Positions 44,374 to 55,501 of a stretch of 64,000 nucleotides of DNA are shown one piece after another (the first letter of the stretch is position 1; every line of letters begins with the position of its first letter). A program made the translations under genes and the position numbers. Under the pieces are notes generated by a model. That model saw only the letters and a program-made list of their open reading frames with translations. It did not search any database and was not told the DNA's origin. The DNA comes from DATFVJ01 sp963851085 (lineage in GTDB: Bacteria; Actinomycetota; Actinomycetes; Streptosporangiales; Streptosporangiaceae): NCBI GenBank assembly GCA_963851085.1, contig CAWKNX010000005.1, forward strand, positions 310,001 through 374,000. The letters are read 5' to 3'.

Positions 44374-45219
44374 TCAGCGCGGCGGGCAGATCCGCTGTTC
44401 GTAGGCGGCGCGTTCGGGGGCGCTGAGCGCGGCGAGCACGACCCGGTCGGCGCGCAGGAGCCGCAGCGCGGGCTCGCCGACGGCCCGGGGGAGCAGGCGT
44501 TTGACCGTGTAGTGCATCGCAGCGAGCCGGTGCGGTACGAACACGTCGAACCGGGGGCGGCGCAGCGTGTGGATGATGGCGGCGGCCACCGTCTCGGCGG
44601 GGATGGGTTTCATCAGCCGGGAAGTCTCGAAGCCGGCGGTCATGTCGGTTCGGATGAAGGACATCACCACGTAAGAGATGTTCACGCCGGTGCCGCGCAG
44701 CTCGGCACGAACCGCCTCCGACAGGCCGATCACCCCGTATTTGGTGGCGCTGTAGGTGGCGGCGCCGGGCAGGCCGACGATGCCGGCGGCGGAAGAGACG
44801 TTGATGATGTGCCCGGTGCCGCGCGGGCGCATCCGGCGTACCGCTTCCCGGGTGCCGTGGATCACCCCGTGCAGGTTGATCTCCAGCTGGCGGGTGGTCG
44901 CGGTGTCCGGCTCGTCGGCCAGCGGCGACACCGGCAGCACCGCCGCGTTGTTGATCAGAATGTCTAACGGGCCGAGGGTGTGCTCGATGTCATCGAGGGC
45001 CGCGGTGAAGGCGGGGCGGTCGGCCACGTCGAGGCGCACGGCGCTGGCCTGCCCGCCGATCCGCTCGGCGGTAGCGGTGGCGGCCTGGCCATCGACGTCG
45101 CTGACCACTACGCGGACCCCGGCCGCGGTCAACGCGCGGGCGGTGGCCGCTCCAATCCCGCGGCCGGCGCCGGTGACAAGCGCGACCCGCCCGCCCAGAC
45201 ACCGGGTCCGTCCGGTCAC
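44374..45219 (-). CDS. Short-chain dehydrogenase/reductase
   Basis: 281 residues from GTG 45219 (GGAAGGA upstream). Classical SDR: cofactor motif TGAGRGIG, NNAA, catalytic Ser in NVSSAAGIV and YSATK. VVSDVDGQ after the second strand suggests NAD rather than NADP. The C-terminal 70 residues (RFDVFVPHRLAAMHYTV, LLPRAVGEP) resemble membrane-associated SDRs. Substrate unknown. The frame is open to 45522, but the upstream part lacks SDR similarity and ribosome site. Confidence 0.85.
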   Translation of the reverse strand: MTGRTRCLGGRVALVTGAGRGIGAATARALTAAGVRVVVSDVDGQAATATAERIGGQASAVRLDVADRPAFTAALDDIEHTLGPLDILINNAAVLPVSPLADEPDTATTRQLEINLHGVIHGTREAVRRMRPRGTGHIINVSSAAGIVGLPGAATYSATKYGVIGLSEAVRAELRGTGVNISYVVMSFIRTDMTAGFETSRLMKPIPAETVAAAIIHTLRRPRFDVFVPHRLAAMHYTVKRLLPRAVGEPALRLLRADRVVLAALSAPERAAYEQRICPPR

Positions 45220-45880
45220 AGTGTCCTTCCGCGGGCGGCTTCTGAAATCACGGCTGCAACGGTAGCCTTCGATGGCGCAGCAGGCAATCGGGGGTGGCTT
45301 CCCCCGCGAGGTCGCAGGGTGCGCCTGGAAAGCACGGTTCTCAAAGCGCAGCCGGGCGGCCACGGCCGCCCCCAAGCCCACGGCCTGTGGCGAGCCGTAC
45401 CGATCGGCACGAAGAAACGGGCCGCCCGGCACATCGCAGTGGCAAAACTCAAGGACCGGCTCGCCGTCTCTCACGAGGAAGTATTCCGGCTCCGCCGCCT
45501 CCTGCAACAGCATGGCCACCACCGCTGACCGCAGACACTACCCGCATCTTGGCGACATCGCTACGTGCGGAAACGCAGCGATATCAAAGATCAAGACCTG
45601 ATGAATCGATGACTTCGCGGTCCAGCCATCACCTCGGCGAGATCATCTGCTGATCCTGGGGATCGGCAACGATCACAACCGGCCAGCCGGACCTGAGTGG
45701 CATGGTGTGCTTCGGCTGGTTGAATCGGTAGGTGACAGGCAGTCCACCCCACTCAGGACGAGGACGCCGCCCCCGGCTCCGGGGACGGCGCGGGGTATGG
45801 CGTGGTGGCGTAACCGTCTCTTGGCGTGCGGCCGATCGGATTGCCACCGATCCGGCTGGCGCCGGGCGACGGGGAGGCGA
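45220..45880. other. Gene-poor stretch, possible 3' gene fragment
   Basis: On the plus strand, 45370-45528 reads RAVPIGTKKRAARHIAVAKL then DRLAVSHEEVFRLRRLLQ, a helical, charged C-terminus that looks genuine but starts nowhere and is not recognised. Nothing else is visible. Confidence 0.3.
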
Positions 45881-48720
45881 GTGTTGACCTTTTCCGGGCG
45901 CAGGTTGCCGTCGGCTGCCGCGCCTGTCGGCAGGGGGGTGTTTGTTGGCCGGGCGGGTGAGCTGGCGGTGCTGGACGAAGCGGCGGCGGCGGTGCGCCGC
46001 GGCGAGCCCAAGGTGGTGCTGGTCGAGGGGGAAGCGGGCGCCGGCAAGTCGACCCTGCTGGGGCGGTTCGCGTCACGGCTGGCCGGCGCGGTGGTGCTGC
46101 GGGCCAGTGGTGATGAGGCGGAGCTGTTGTTGCCGTACGGGGTGGTGGGCTCAGCTGGTGGCCAGCGCGCGGGGGGCGGGGGGCAGCCCGCCGGGATTGC
46201 TGACCTCGGATCTGAGCGACGGGGTGGACGCGCTGGCGGTGGGCGCCGATCTGGTGGTGTGGCTGGGCCAGTTCCAGAAGCTGGTGCTGGCGGTGATCGA
46301 TGATCTGCAGTGGGTGGATGGGCCGTCGGCGCGGGCGTTGCTGTTCGCGGTGCGCCGTCTGCAGGCGGACCGGGTGCTGGTGGTGGTGTCGGGCCGCCCT
46401 GGCGAGCTGGCCCGGCTGGGCGAGGGCTGGCAGCGTTTCCTGGCGGGGGACCATCGGGCCGGCCGGGTCCGCCTGGGCGGTCTAGGCGCAGCGGACGTGG
46501 TGACGCTGGGCCGGGCGCTGGGGGGCGGGGAGCTGCCGCGACGCGCCGTTGACCGTCTGCTGGAGGAGACGGGCGGTAACCCGTTGTACTGCCGGGCGGT
46601 GCTGGAGGAGTTCGGGGCCGGGGGCCTTGATGTTGAGCGGCTGGGCGGGGCGCTGGGTGTGCCGCGTTCGCTGGCCGGGGTGGTGCTGTTGCGGGTGGGC
46701 GCGCTGAGCGCAACGGCCCGGGATCTGGTGGTGGCGGCGGCGGTGCTGGGCGACCACTGCGAGCTGGCGACGGCGGCCGCGCTGGCGAATCTGGGTGATC
46801 CGCTGCCGGGGCTGGGGGAGGCGGTGGCGGCGGGGATCTTGGCCGAGCAGCCGGGTGGGGCCGAGGCTGGGATCGGGTTCACCCATTTGCTGGTGCGGCG
46901 GGCTGTGTATGGCGATCTGGGTCCGGCCCGGCGGCGCCAGTTGCACGAGCGGGCGGCGGGCTTGGTGGGCCGGGACGGGGCGCTGGGGCATCGGGTGGCG
47001 GCGGCGGCCGGCCCGGACGATGGGCTGGCGGGTGAGCTTGAGGCGGCTGGGCGGGAAGCCCGTCGGCTGGGCCGGGCGGCGCAGGCGGCGGCCTGGCTGG
47101 CGGAGGCGGCGGCGGTCAGCGGCGACCCGGGGGCGGCCGATCGCCGCCTGCTGGACGCACTGGAGATCCTGGTCACCTGCGGCGAGGTGGCCGAGGCGGA
47201 GGTACTTGCCGATCGGGTGGCGGCGGCCGGGCCGGGCGCGCGGCGCAGCGGATTGCTGGGCGCGCTGGATGTCCTCGCCGGCCGGGCCGCTGCGGCCGAG
47301 GCCCGGCTGCTGGACGCGTGGCAGACCCACGACCCGGCCAGGGAAGCGGCCGTGGGCGCCGCCGCCGCCTTCTGGCTGGCGGCGCTCTGCTTGGTCGCGG
47401 GCCGCCGGCCGGAGGCGATCGGATGGGGCGAGCGGGCGGCCGCGGTCGGCGCCGCCCCGGCCGCGGTGCGCCACGCGGCCCTGGGCGTGGTGGCGATCGC
47501 CCTTGTTGCCGATGGGCGGGAACCTGAGGGCCTGGCCCGGTTGGCGTTTCTGCCCGCCGCCCCGTCCGAGGTGCCGCGGGAAGACACCGACACGCTCGTG
47601 CAGCGGGGCGTGGCCAGGGTGCTGGCCGAGGACCTAGCGGGGGCGGTCGCCGATCTTTCCATCGCGGCGGCGAGGCTGCGGGCCGGGGTCCCGCTGCGCA
47701 CCGCCAGCGGGTGCCTGTGCTACCTGGCGGGCGCCGAGTGGCGCCTGGGATCCTGGGACGACGCCATGGTGCACGCCGAACTGGCGGTCTCGCTCGCCCA
47801 TGACGCCGACCGGGTGTCGGACTTCAGCTTGGTGCACAGCGTCGCCGCGGTTGTTCCCGCGCTGCGCGGCGACTGGGAGGTGGCCAGCGCGCACGTCGGG
47901 CTGGCCACGCAGGCCGGCCACGCTTCCGGCGCTCCGGGGCCGATGGCCGCGGCCGCCGTCGCCCGGGCATTTCTGGCCATGGCCCGGGGCGATCTGGAGG
48001 GCGTCGCCGCCGCCGCCGCGGCCGTTCGCGCCACGGGCAGGGCGGAGTTCCTGGGCCGCCTGGACGGCCTGGTCCGCTACGACTGGCGAATTCTTGAGAC
48101 CGACGCGCTCATCGGCTTGGGCCGCCTGGGCGAGGCCGGTACGGCTTTGGCTGAGATGGAGGCGTTCCGGTCACCGGCCGGCCCGGCGTCGGCTCTGGTG
48201 GCCGCCGCCCGGCTGCGCGGCGACCTGGCCACCGCGGCCGGGCGCCAGGGTGCCGCGGCGGCGGCGTTCGAAACCGCCTGGCGCCGCGCCGAGGGCTTGC
48301 GGGTGCCGCTGGCATTGGCCCAGCTCGAGATCTCTGACGCCCGCCGGCTGCGCGCCGCCGGCCAGCGGCAGAGCGGCGGTCGCCCGGCTGCGGTCTGCCC
48401 GGCAGCGCCTGATCACCCTCGGCGCCCGGCCCTTCCTGCAGGCCTGTGACCGGGAGCTGGCCGCCGCCGATGCGCATGAAGGACCGCAAACTCCACCCAC
48501 CCTGCCCGGTCTTACCCCGGCCGAGCAGGCGGTGGCCCGCCTGGTCGCGACCGGCCGCACCAACCGCCAAGCGGCGGGCGAGCTGTATGTCAGCGTCAAG
48601 ACCATCGAGTACCACCTCGGGAACATCTTCGCCAAGCTCGGCATCCGATCCCGCAAAGACCTCATCACCCGCACCGGCGCCCCCCAGCCCCGCCCGGACC
48701 ACAACCAGGGTCAAACCTAG
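45881..48720 (+). pseudogene. LuxR-family LAL regulator with two frameshifts
   Basis: GTG 45881 after GGGGAGGCGA. Frame 1: FVGRAGELAVLDEAAAAV and Walker A GEAGAGKSTLL. A one-base gain near 46150 shifts to the main frame: LVLAVIDDLQWVDGPSARAL (Walker B), ETGGNPLYCRAVLEEF, TPR-like body. A second slip near 48365 leads to the HTH frame: GLTPAEQAVARLVATGRT, VSVKTIEYHLGNIFAKLG. Repairing both gives a normal about 945-residue regulator. Every domain is intact apart from these two positions, so sequencing error should be excluded before calling it dead. Confidence 0.8.
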
Positions 48721-48872
48721 GGGCACACCCCAGGGACACGGCGTCAGCAGGCAGGTGACGATGACCGAGTGACCCCGGCCTCATCGGAAACTGGCCTCGA
48801 CGCGGCCTCCAAGGTCGGCTGCCACACCGCTTGTTCTACCGCCAACTGCAGAATTCGTTCCGGGAGATGTAC

Positions 48873-50485
48873 GTGAGTGATCAGGATTCCTTCGATTATG
48901 TGGTCGTCGGTGCCGGGAGTGCTGGGTGCGTGCTGGCGGCGCGGCTGACCGAGGACCCGGCCGTGTCGGTGCTGCTGCTGGAGGCCGGGCCGCCGGCCGA
49001 TGCCGACGAGGTCCGCATCCCGGCCGCGTTTTCCGCCCTGTTCAAGACCCGCTGGGACTGGAACTACACGACGGCCGGGCAGAAGCAGCTCGGCGGCCGG
49101 CGTGTGTACTGGCCCCGGATGAAGGCCCTTGGCGGCTGCTCGGCGATGAACGCGATGATCTACATGCGGGGAAACCGGGCCGACTACGACAGCTGGCGTG
49201 ATGCGCACGGCGCCACCGGCTGGGGTTACGCGGAGGTGCTGCCGTATTTCATCCGCTCGGAGGCCAACACCCGGCTCGGCGAGCCGTATCACGGGCGGGC
49301 GGGGCCGCTGCATGTCGAGGACCGCCGCTACACCCACGAGCTGAGCCGGGCGTGGGTGGAGGCGGCGGTCGCGTGGGGGCTCAAGCCGACCGGCGACTTC
49401 AACGGCGCCGGGCAGGAGGGCGCCGGGCTGTACCAGGTCACCTGCAAGCGCGGGCGCCGCTGGTCGGCCGCGGACGCCTACCTCAATCCGGCCTTGACCG
49501 GCCGGACCTCGTGGTCCGCACCGGGGCGCAGGCCACCCGGATCGTGCTGGCGGGCGGGCGCGCGACCGGTGTGGCCTACCGCCAGCAGAGCACTGATCAG
49601 ATCGCGCACGCCCGCGCCGAGGTACTGCTGGCCGGGGGGGCGATCAGCTCACCGCAGCTGCTGATGCTGTCCGGTATCGGCCCGGCGGCGCATCTGCGGG
49701 AGCTCGGCATCGGCGTCGCCGCCAACCTGCCGGTGGGCGAGAACCTGCAGGACCACCCGGTCGTGCCGCTGCTGTGGCACACCCGCGGCACCACCGACCT
49801 GGCCGGCTTCGCCACGCCAGGCCGGCTCGCCCAATGGCGGCTACTCGGCCGCGGCCCGCTGACCTCCAACGTCGCGGAGGCCGGAGCGTTCTTCGCCAGC
49901 CGGGACGGCCTGCCCGCCCCCGACATCCAGGTGCATATGGCGCCGACCGGCTTCTTGGACAACGGCCTGCGGGAACCGGCCGGCCGGATGTTCGCCACTG
50001 GCCCGACCCTGGTAAGCGTGGCGAGCCGCGGACGGCTGCGGCTGGCCTCGGCCGACCCGCTGTGGCGGCCGGAGATCGACCCGGGCTACTTCGACGACCC
50101 CGCCGATCTGGACGCCATGCTGGCCGGCTGCCGGACCCTGCTCGATATCGCCGGCCAGGCCCCGATGCGCGGGCTCGCCGGCCGCCCGTTCCTGCCCGCA
50201 GACGGACGCGGCAGCACCGACGAACAGCTGCTCGGCCACATCCGGGGCTGGGCCCAGACGCTATATCACCCGGTCGGCACCTGCGCGATGGGCAGCGGTG
50301 AGGCCGCCGTCGTCGACCCGCAGCTGCGGGTCTACGGGATCGAGGACCTCCGGGTCGTCGATGCCTCGGTGATGCCCGCCATCCCCCGCGGCAACACCAA
50401 CGCGCCCACCATCATGATCGCGGAGAAGGCGGCCGACCTCATCCGCGGCCTGCCTTCCCTCACCGCCCAGGAGCCGGCCCCATGA
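48873..50485 (+). pseudogene. GMC-family FAD oxidoreductase (choline-dehydrogenase-like), frameshifted
   Basis: GTG 48873 after CGGGAG. FAD-binding DYVVVGAGSAGCVLAARL, GMC signature GGCSAMNAMIYMRGN, then a one-base loss near 49497. The second frame runs through GGAISSPQLLMLSGIGPA and the catalytic region LYHPVGTCAMGSG and NAPTIMIAEKAAD. Repaired length is about 536 residues, full size. It oxidises an alcohol to an aldehyde, which fits the overlapping aldehyde dehydrogenase gene (ATGA). Confidence 0.85.
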
Positions 50486-52025
50486 CCACCACACCCCCCG
50501 ACTCATTCATCACCGAGCGTCGCGGCCTAGTCACCTTCGACTCGCTGGACCCGGCGACCGGCGAGGTCGTCGGCAGCTACCCCGTGCACGACGCCGCGGC
50601 GGTCAACGCCGCGGTGGCGCGGGCCCGGGCCGCGGCCGGCTTCTGGTCGCCGCTGACCTTCGCCGAACGCGGCCGGCGGCTGGCCACCTGGGCGGGCGTG
50701 CTCACCCGCCGTATCGGCCAGCTGGCCGAGCTGGTCCACGCCGAGAACGGCAAGCCGCATTCGGACGCGCAACTGGAGATCGTGCTCGCGATCGAGCACA
50801 TCGCGTGGGCGGCCAAGCACGCCGGCAAGGTGCTCGGCCCCCGGAAGACCTCCCCCGGCCTGCTGATGCGCAACCACGCCGCCACGGTCGAATACCAGCC
50901 CCTCGGTGTCGTCGGCGTGATCGGGCCATGGAACTACCCGGTGTTCACCCCGGTCGGTTCCATCGCCTACGCCCTGGCCGCCGGCAACGCGGTGGTCTAC
51001 AAGCCCAGTGAGCACACTCCCGGCGTCGGCGCCTGGCTGGCCGGCGCGTTCGCGCAGGTGGTCCCCGAAGCGCCGGTGCTGCAGCTGGTCACCGGATTCG
51101 GCGCGACCGGCGACGCCCTGTGCCGGGCCGGCGTGGACAAGATCGCCTTCACCGGCTCGGCGGCCACCGCCAAGAAGGTGATGCACGCCTGCGCCGACGG
51201 GCTGGTCCCCCTCGTCATCGAAGGCGGCGGCAAGGACGCGCTGCTCGTCGACGCCGACGCCGACATCGGCGCCGCCGCCGACGCCGCGGTCTGGGGTGGC
51301 ATGTCCAACGCCGGGCAAACCTGCGTCGGGGTCGAGCGGGTCTACGTCCACCAGCAGGTCTACGACGCGTTCGTCGCCGAGGTCACCGCCCGGGTCCAGG
51401 ACCTGCGGGCCGGGCCCGATCAGAAGATCGGCCCGATGACGATGCCGGCCCAGGCGGGCGTGATCCGCGCGGCACATCGCCGACGCACTGGCCCGTGGCG
51501 GCACAGCCCTCGCCGGCGGCCTGGACGCGGTGGGCGAGCGTTACGTGCAGCCGACCGTGCTGGCTGGACGTGCCCGAGGACTCCGTCGCGGTGACCGAGG
51601 AGACCTTCGGCCCCACGCTGACCATCGCGAAGGTGCCCGACATGGACGAGGCCGTGCGCCGCGCCAACGCCTCGACCTACGGCCTGGGCGCCACCGTGTT
51701 CTCCCGCGCCCACGGCGCACAGCTGGCCCGCCGGATCCGCGCCGGAATGGTCTCGGTCAACTCGGTCATCTCCTTCGCCGCCATCCCATCGCTGCCCTGG
51801 GGAGGGGTCGGGCAATCCGGTTTCGGGCGAATCCACGGCCCCGACGGGCTGCGCGAATTCACCGCCGCCAAGGCCATCGCCCGGCAGCGCTTCACCGCGC
51901 CGCTCCGGTTGACCACCTTCGCCCGCTCCGCCCGCGCGGACAAGGCGATCGCCACCCTGACCACCCTGCGGCACGGCCGCGCCACCATCCCAGTGTGCGG
52001 ATCATCGGCGGGGCCTCCTGGGTGA
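50482..52025 (+). pseudogene. Aldehyde dehydrogenase, frameshifted
   Basis: ATG 50482 overlaps the GMC stop. VGVIGPWNYPVFTP, IAFTGSAATAKKVM, catalytic Glu in VIEGGGKDALLV and catalytic Cys in NAGQTCVGVERVYV are all present. One slip near 51470 and another near 51565 are needed to join ADALARGGTALAGGLDAVGE, then DVPEDSVAVTEETFGPTLT and the end of the protein. Partner of the upstream GMC enzyme in an alcohol-to-acid pathway; substrate unknown. Confidence 0.85.
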
Positions 52026-52051
52026 GCCGGGACGGGTCGCGGTTGTTGATT

Positions 52052-52492
52052 TCATAGCGGTCTCCTGTTGATCTGGAGTCGGGTGAGGATCTCGTCAAGC
52101 CGGGCGAGGTCATCGGAGTCCAGGTTGGTCAGTGCTGGCGGTGGCTCGTTGAGGATCGCCTGGCCGCGTCGGGCCGCGTCGCGTCCGGCGTCGGTGAGGT
52201 GCACGAGCTTGCGGCGATTGTCGTCGGGGTGGGGGGTGCGATGGACCAGGCCTCGCGCTTCGAGCTTGTCGACGCCGACGGTCGCGGCTGGTGGGTCGAC
52301 ATCGACGGCGCGTGCGATCTCTCGCAGGGTCATCGGACCGTCGGCGAGCTTGATCAGCAGCTCGACCTTGGCGGGTCCGAGATCGAGGGCGGCGTGGAGG
52401 GTACGCCGGCGGTCCTGTCCGGTGACGAACTCATGCAGGGCGGCCCACACCCGGGATGCGGTGTCCGGCGGCGTGGCCGATCGGGTGGTCAT
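52052..52492 (-). CDS. MarR-family transcriptional regulator
   Basis: 146 residues. Winged-helix core GPAKVELLIKLADGPMTL, REIARAVDVDPPAATVGVDK, LEARGLVHRTPHPDDNRRKL is typical MarR. ATG 52492 overlaps the stop of the MFS gene (ATGA), so it is the second gene of that operon and probably represses it through the dyad at 53950-53964. Confidence 0.9.
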   Translation of the reverse strand: MTTRSATPPDTASRVWAALHEFVTGQDRRRTLHAALDLGPAKVELLIKLADGPMTLREIARAVDVDPPAATVGVDKLEARGLVHRTPHPDDNRRKLVHLTDAGRDAARRGQAILNEPPPALTNLDSDDLARLDEILTRLQINRRPL

Positions 52493-53943
52493 CGGGCTCC
52501 TTCCGGGGCGGGACTCATGTCAGCGGCCAGGCGGGCGCCGTTTCGCTCGGCGGTCGCCAGCGCCCAGCGTCCGGTCGAGACCATGCCGAGCACGATGACC
52601 ATGACTCCACAGCCGGCGACCACCGCCCACGCCGTGTGGCTGGCGTGCACGAAGCCGGCCGTGCTGGTGGCGATGATCGCACCGGTGACCGCGACCCCGA
52701 GGGCCGCGCCGGTCTGGCGACAGGTGGAGGCGATCGCTCCCGCGACACCGGCTTGGTCTCGGGGCATGCCCGAGAGTGCGGTGTTGGTAGTCGGGGCGCT
52801 GTTCAGTCCCGCCCCTGCACCGTAGACGAGGTAGGCGACGATCAGATACCACACAGCGGTGTGGGCGCTAAGGCCGATCAGCAGGATCGCGCCCACGGCG
52901 ATCAGCCCGCCGGACACGATCAGAGCGAGCCTCGGCCCACGGCTGGCCACCAACCGCCCTGAGACGGTGGAGAACACGCCGAGCATCACGGCCATCGGGA
53001 TCGTGAGCACTCCGGCGTGCAGCGCGCTGTAGCCGCGAACGTCCTGCAGATACAGCGTGTTGAGGAACAGAAAGCCGCCTAGCGTCGCCAACGCGACCAC
53101 CGAGATCAGCATCGCGCCCGAGAACGGCGCGCTGCGGAAATACCGCATGTCGACCAGCGGCTCGCGCCGCCGGGACTCGAGCACGGCCAGCGCGATCGCC
53201 GCGAGTACGGCAACCGCGAACAGCGCGACGATCGGCGCCGAGCCCCACCCGCTGCGTGGCCCCTCGATGATCCCGGCTGTCAGGCAGCCCAGCAGCGCGA
53301 TCACCAGCAGCTGGCCGGGAAGGTCAAGCCGCCGGGGCTGCTCAGCCCGCGACTCGGGCACGAACCGTTGCGTGAGCGCGATCGCGATCAGGCCGACGGG
53401 AACGTTGATCCAGAAGATCGAACGCCACCCGATCCCGCTGACCAGCAGGCCCCCGAGCACCGGGCCGCTGGCGAGGCTGAGTCCGGCCACCGATCCCCAC
53501 AGGCCGATCGCCTTCGCGCGCCCGGCGCGGTCGGTGAACGTGTTGACGATGATCGCCATCGCCACCGGGTTGAGCATCGAGCCGCCGACGGCCTGCAGTC
53601 CGCGAAAGGCGATCAGCCACCCGATCGACGGAGCCAGGCTGCACAGCAACGACCCCAGCGAGAACGCTCCCAGCCCGATCTGAAAGACCCGGCGGCGGCC
53701 GAAGCGGTCCGCGAGCGAGCCCGACAGCATGAGCAGGCACGCAATAACGAGGGTGTACGCGTCGATCGTCCACTGCAGACCGCTCACCGACGCGTGCAGT
53801 GCCCGCTGGATCGACGGCAAGGCGACATTGACGATCGTCACGTCAAGGCCCGCCATGAACACGCTCAGACAACACGTAGCCAGCACCACGGAACGGCGCC
53901 GCGCGTCACGATCAGTACGAGACGGGGAGCTAACCGTTGCCAT
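52489..53943 (-). CDS. DHA2-family MFS drug exporter
   Basis: 484 residues from ATG 53943 (a GTG at 53949 is in frame). LDVTIVNVALPSIQRAL, GSLADRFGRRRVFQIG and GLSLASGPVLGGLLVSGIGW are DHA2 motifs; about 14 helices. No ribosome site precedes the start, so translation may be leaderless or from a very short leader. Export pump controlled by the co-transcribed MarR protein. Confidence 0.9.
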   Translation of the reverse strand: MATVSSPSRTDRDARRRSVVLATCCLSVFMAGLDVTIVNVALPSIQRALHASVSGLQWTIDAYTLVIACLLMLSGSLADRFGRRRVFQIGLGAFSLGSLLCSLAPSIGWLIAFRGLQAVGGSMLNPVAMAIIVNTFTDRAGRAKAIGLWGSVAGLSLASGPVLGGLLVSGIGWRSIFWINVPVGLIAIALTQRFVPESRAEQPRRLDLPGQLLVIALLGCLTAGIIEGPRSGWGSAPIVALFAVAVLAAIALAVLESRRREPLVDMRYFRSAPFSGAMLISVVALATLGGFLFLNTLYLQDVRGYSALHAGVLTIPMAVMLGVFSTVSGRLVASRGPRLALIVSGGLIAVGAILLIGLSAHTAVWYLIVAYLVYGAGAGLNSAPTTNTALSGMPRDQAGVAGAIASTCRQTGAALGVAVTGAIIATSTAGFVHASHTAWAVVAGCGVMVIVLGMVSTGRWALATAERNGARLAADMSPAPEGAR

Positions 53944-53949
53944 AAACAC

Positions 53950-53964
53950 TGTTGTAGCACAACA
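53950..53964 (-). promoter_or_regulatory. Operator dyad for the MarR protein
   Basis: TGTTGTAGCACAACA is a perfect 6-3-6 inverted repeat 7 bases upstream of the MFS start codon, the typical size and place of a MarR site overlapping the transcription start. Binding is inferred. Confidence 0.65.
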
Positions 53965-53971
53965 ATCAAAT

Positions 53972-54384
53972 TACGGGGAGCCGCCGTGCGCCGCAGGCAT
54001 GCATGCGAGCGTCGTAATCTCAAGGAAGGCATCCAGTGGCGGGCGCGGATCAGCACTGCTGCAAGGGGAACCTGCCGGATCCGGCCGGGACGGTGCTGAA
54101 CGTCCCCGAGACGCGGCAGGACGCGGCGGCCACGCTGTCCAGCCCTGCCTGCTGCCTGGCCGAGGCGATGATCGGTCCCGGGATCCTGCCCGGCATCCAG
54201 GCAGGCGCGGACTTGAGATGGTCGTTCAGACGGCGGTCACGTCACCCGCAGGATGCACCACCTCGGCGGTCGATGAACCGGAGGAGCACCAGTTCATGGC
54301 GGTATGCCGTGCTGCCATCGAGGCTGCCCGCGAGCTGGGCGGGCAAGAGCAGCCGGGGATTGGCGGGCGGTGCGGTGGGTGACA
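53972..54384. other. Gene-poor stretch with unrecognised fragments
   Basis: A plus-strand piece at 54220-54380 (VDEPEEHQFMAVCRAAIEAA, RELGG) looks protein-like but is short, in a different frame from the deacetylase relic, and not recognised. Confidence 0.3.
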
Positions 54385-55215
54385 CGCTTGAGGTGGTCTG
54401 GGGCGATGCGCTCGCGGCGTATGACTTCGGGCCCGGGCATCCGCTCGCCCGGTCCGCATCGAGCTGACGATGGCACTTGCCCGCGGGCTCGGCGTGTTTG
54501 ATGCCCCGGGGGTGTCGGTGGCCGTCCCCGAGCTGGCCAGCCGCGCTGCCCGACCCGGTGTTCGGCCTCGGCACCATCGACAACCCCGTCTTCGCCGGGA
54601 TGCACGACGCGTCCGCGCTGGTGGCCGGCGCCAGTGTTGCCGCGGCGCGCACGGTCTGGGGTGGCGTGACCGGGCATGCCGCTAACTTGGCGGGTGGCCT
54701 GCATCATGCGATGCCCGCTGCGGCCAGCGGGTTTTGCGTGTACAACGATCCGGTGATCGCGATCAAGTGGCTGCTCGGACACGGCGCCGAACGGGTCGCC
54801 TACGTCGACTTGGACGTGCACCACGCCGATGGCGTGCTGGCGGCTTTCTACAGCGATCCTCGGGTGCTGACGATTAGCCTGCACGAGCATCCGCGCACGC
54901 TGTTCCCTGGCACCGGCTTGCCGGCCGAGACCGGGTCGGGTGCGGGCGTGGGTTACGCCGTCAACGTCGCGCTGCCGGCTGGCACGGGTGACGCGGGTCG
55001 GCTGCGGGCGTTCCATGCGATCGTCCCGCCGCTGCTGCGGGAGTTCCGGCCGCAGGTGCTGGTCAGCCAGCACGGCTGCGACAGCCACCGGCTCGACCCG
55101 CTCGCCCATCTCGGTCTGAGCATAGATGCGCTGCGGGTCGCCGCTGCCGCTGTGCACCGGCTGGCACACGAGACCGCGGGCGGCCGCAGCCCGCAGGCGA
55201 CCTGCTCCAGATGGC
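54385..55215 (+). pseudogene. AcuC/histone-deacetylase-family protein, decayed
   Basis: Fragments in order: VVWGDALAAYDFGPGHPLA, then (frame change) LTMALARGLGVFDAPGVSV, a deletion, then GLGTIDNPVFAGMHDASAL, NLAGGLHHAMPAAASGFCVY (active-site His pair), YVDLDVHHADGVLAAFY (metal-binding Asp/His) and QHGCDSHRLDPLAHLGLS. The segment around 70-110 and the C-terminus after HRLAHE are missing. The family deacetylates lysines or polyamines; AcuC activates acetyl-CoA synthetase. It lies before a Pat-type acetyltransferase relic, the opposing activity. Confidence 0.75.
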
Positions 55216-55501
55216 GGCGCATCGGGGGCTGTGATCCCGAGGATCGCCTCAGCCAGCTTGCTCGCAGTCGGCCGTGGGATCATGGAGGCTGAGCCGTTTC
55301 GCTTGCTGCGCCTTGTACCGGACGCGCGCGGGCGCCGATCATGGGTCGATGAGCTACCCAACGACGGTCTCGTCCTGCCAGCAGGCGTGTGCGCGGCAAC
55401 GCTGGGAGGTTCCCGGCCGCTGCAACATCGCAGCCGGCGTGTGCGCCTCGCCGGTGCATCACCGGTCAGGTGCGGGCGGTCGACGGCGGCCGGGAGCTGT
55501 G

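Noticed and set aside
45220..45522. N-terminal extension of the SDR
   Set aside because: The extension has no SDR similarity; GTG 45219 has a ribosome site and starts just before the cofactor fold.
46151..47701. 516-residue minus-strand frame across the frameshifted LAL gene
   Set aside because: Low-complexity Ala/Ser/Arg/Pro product, mirror of the regulator's codon bias; no motif.
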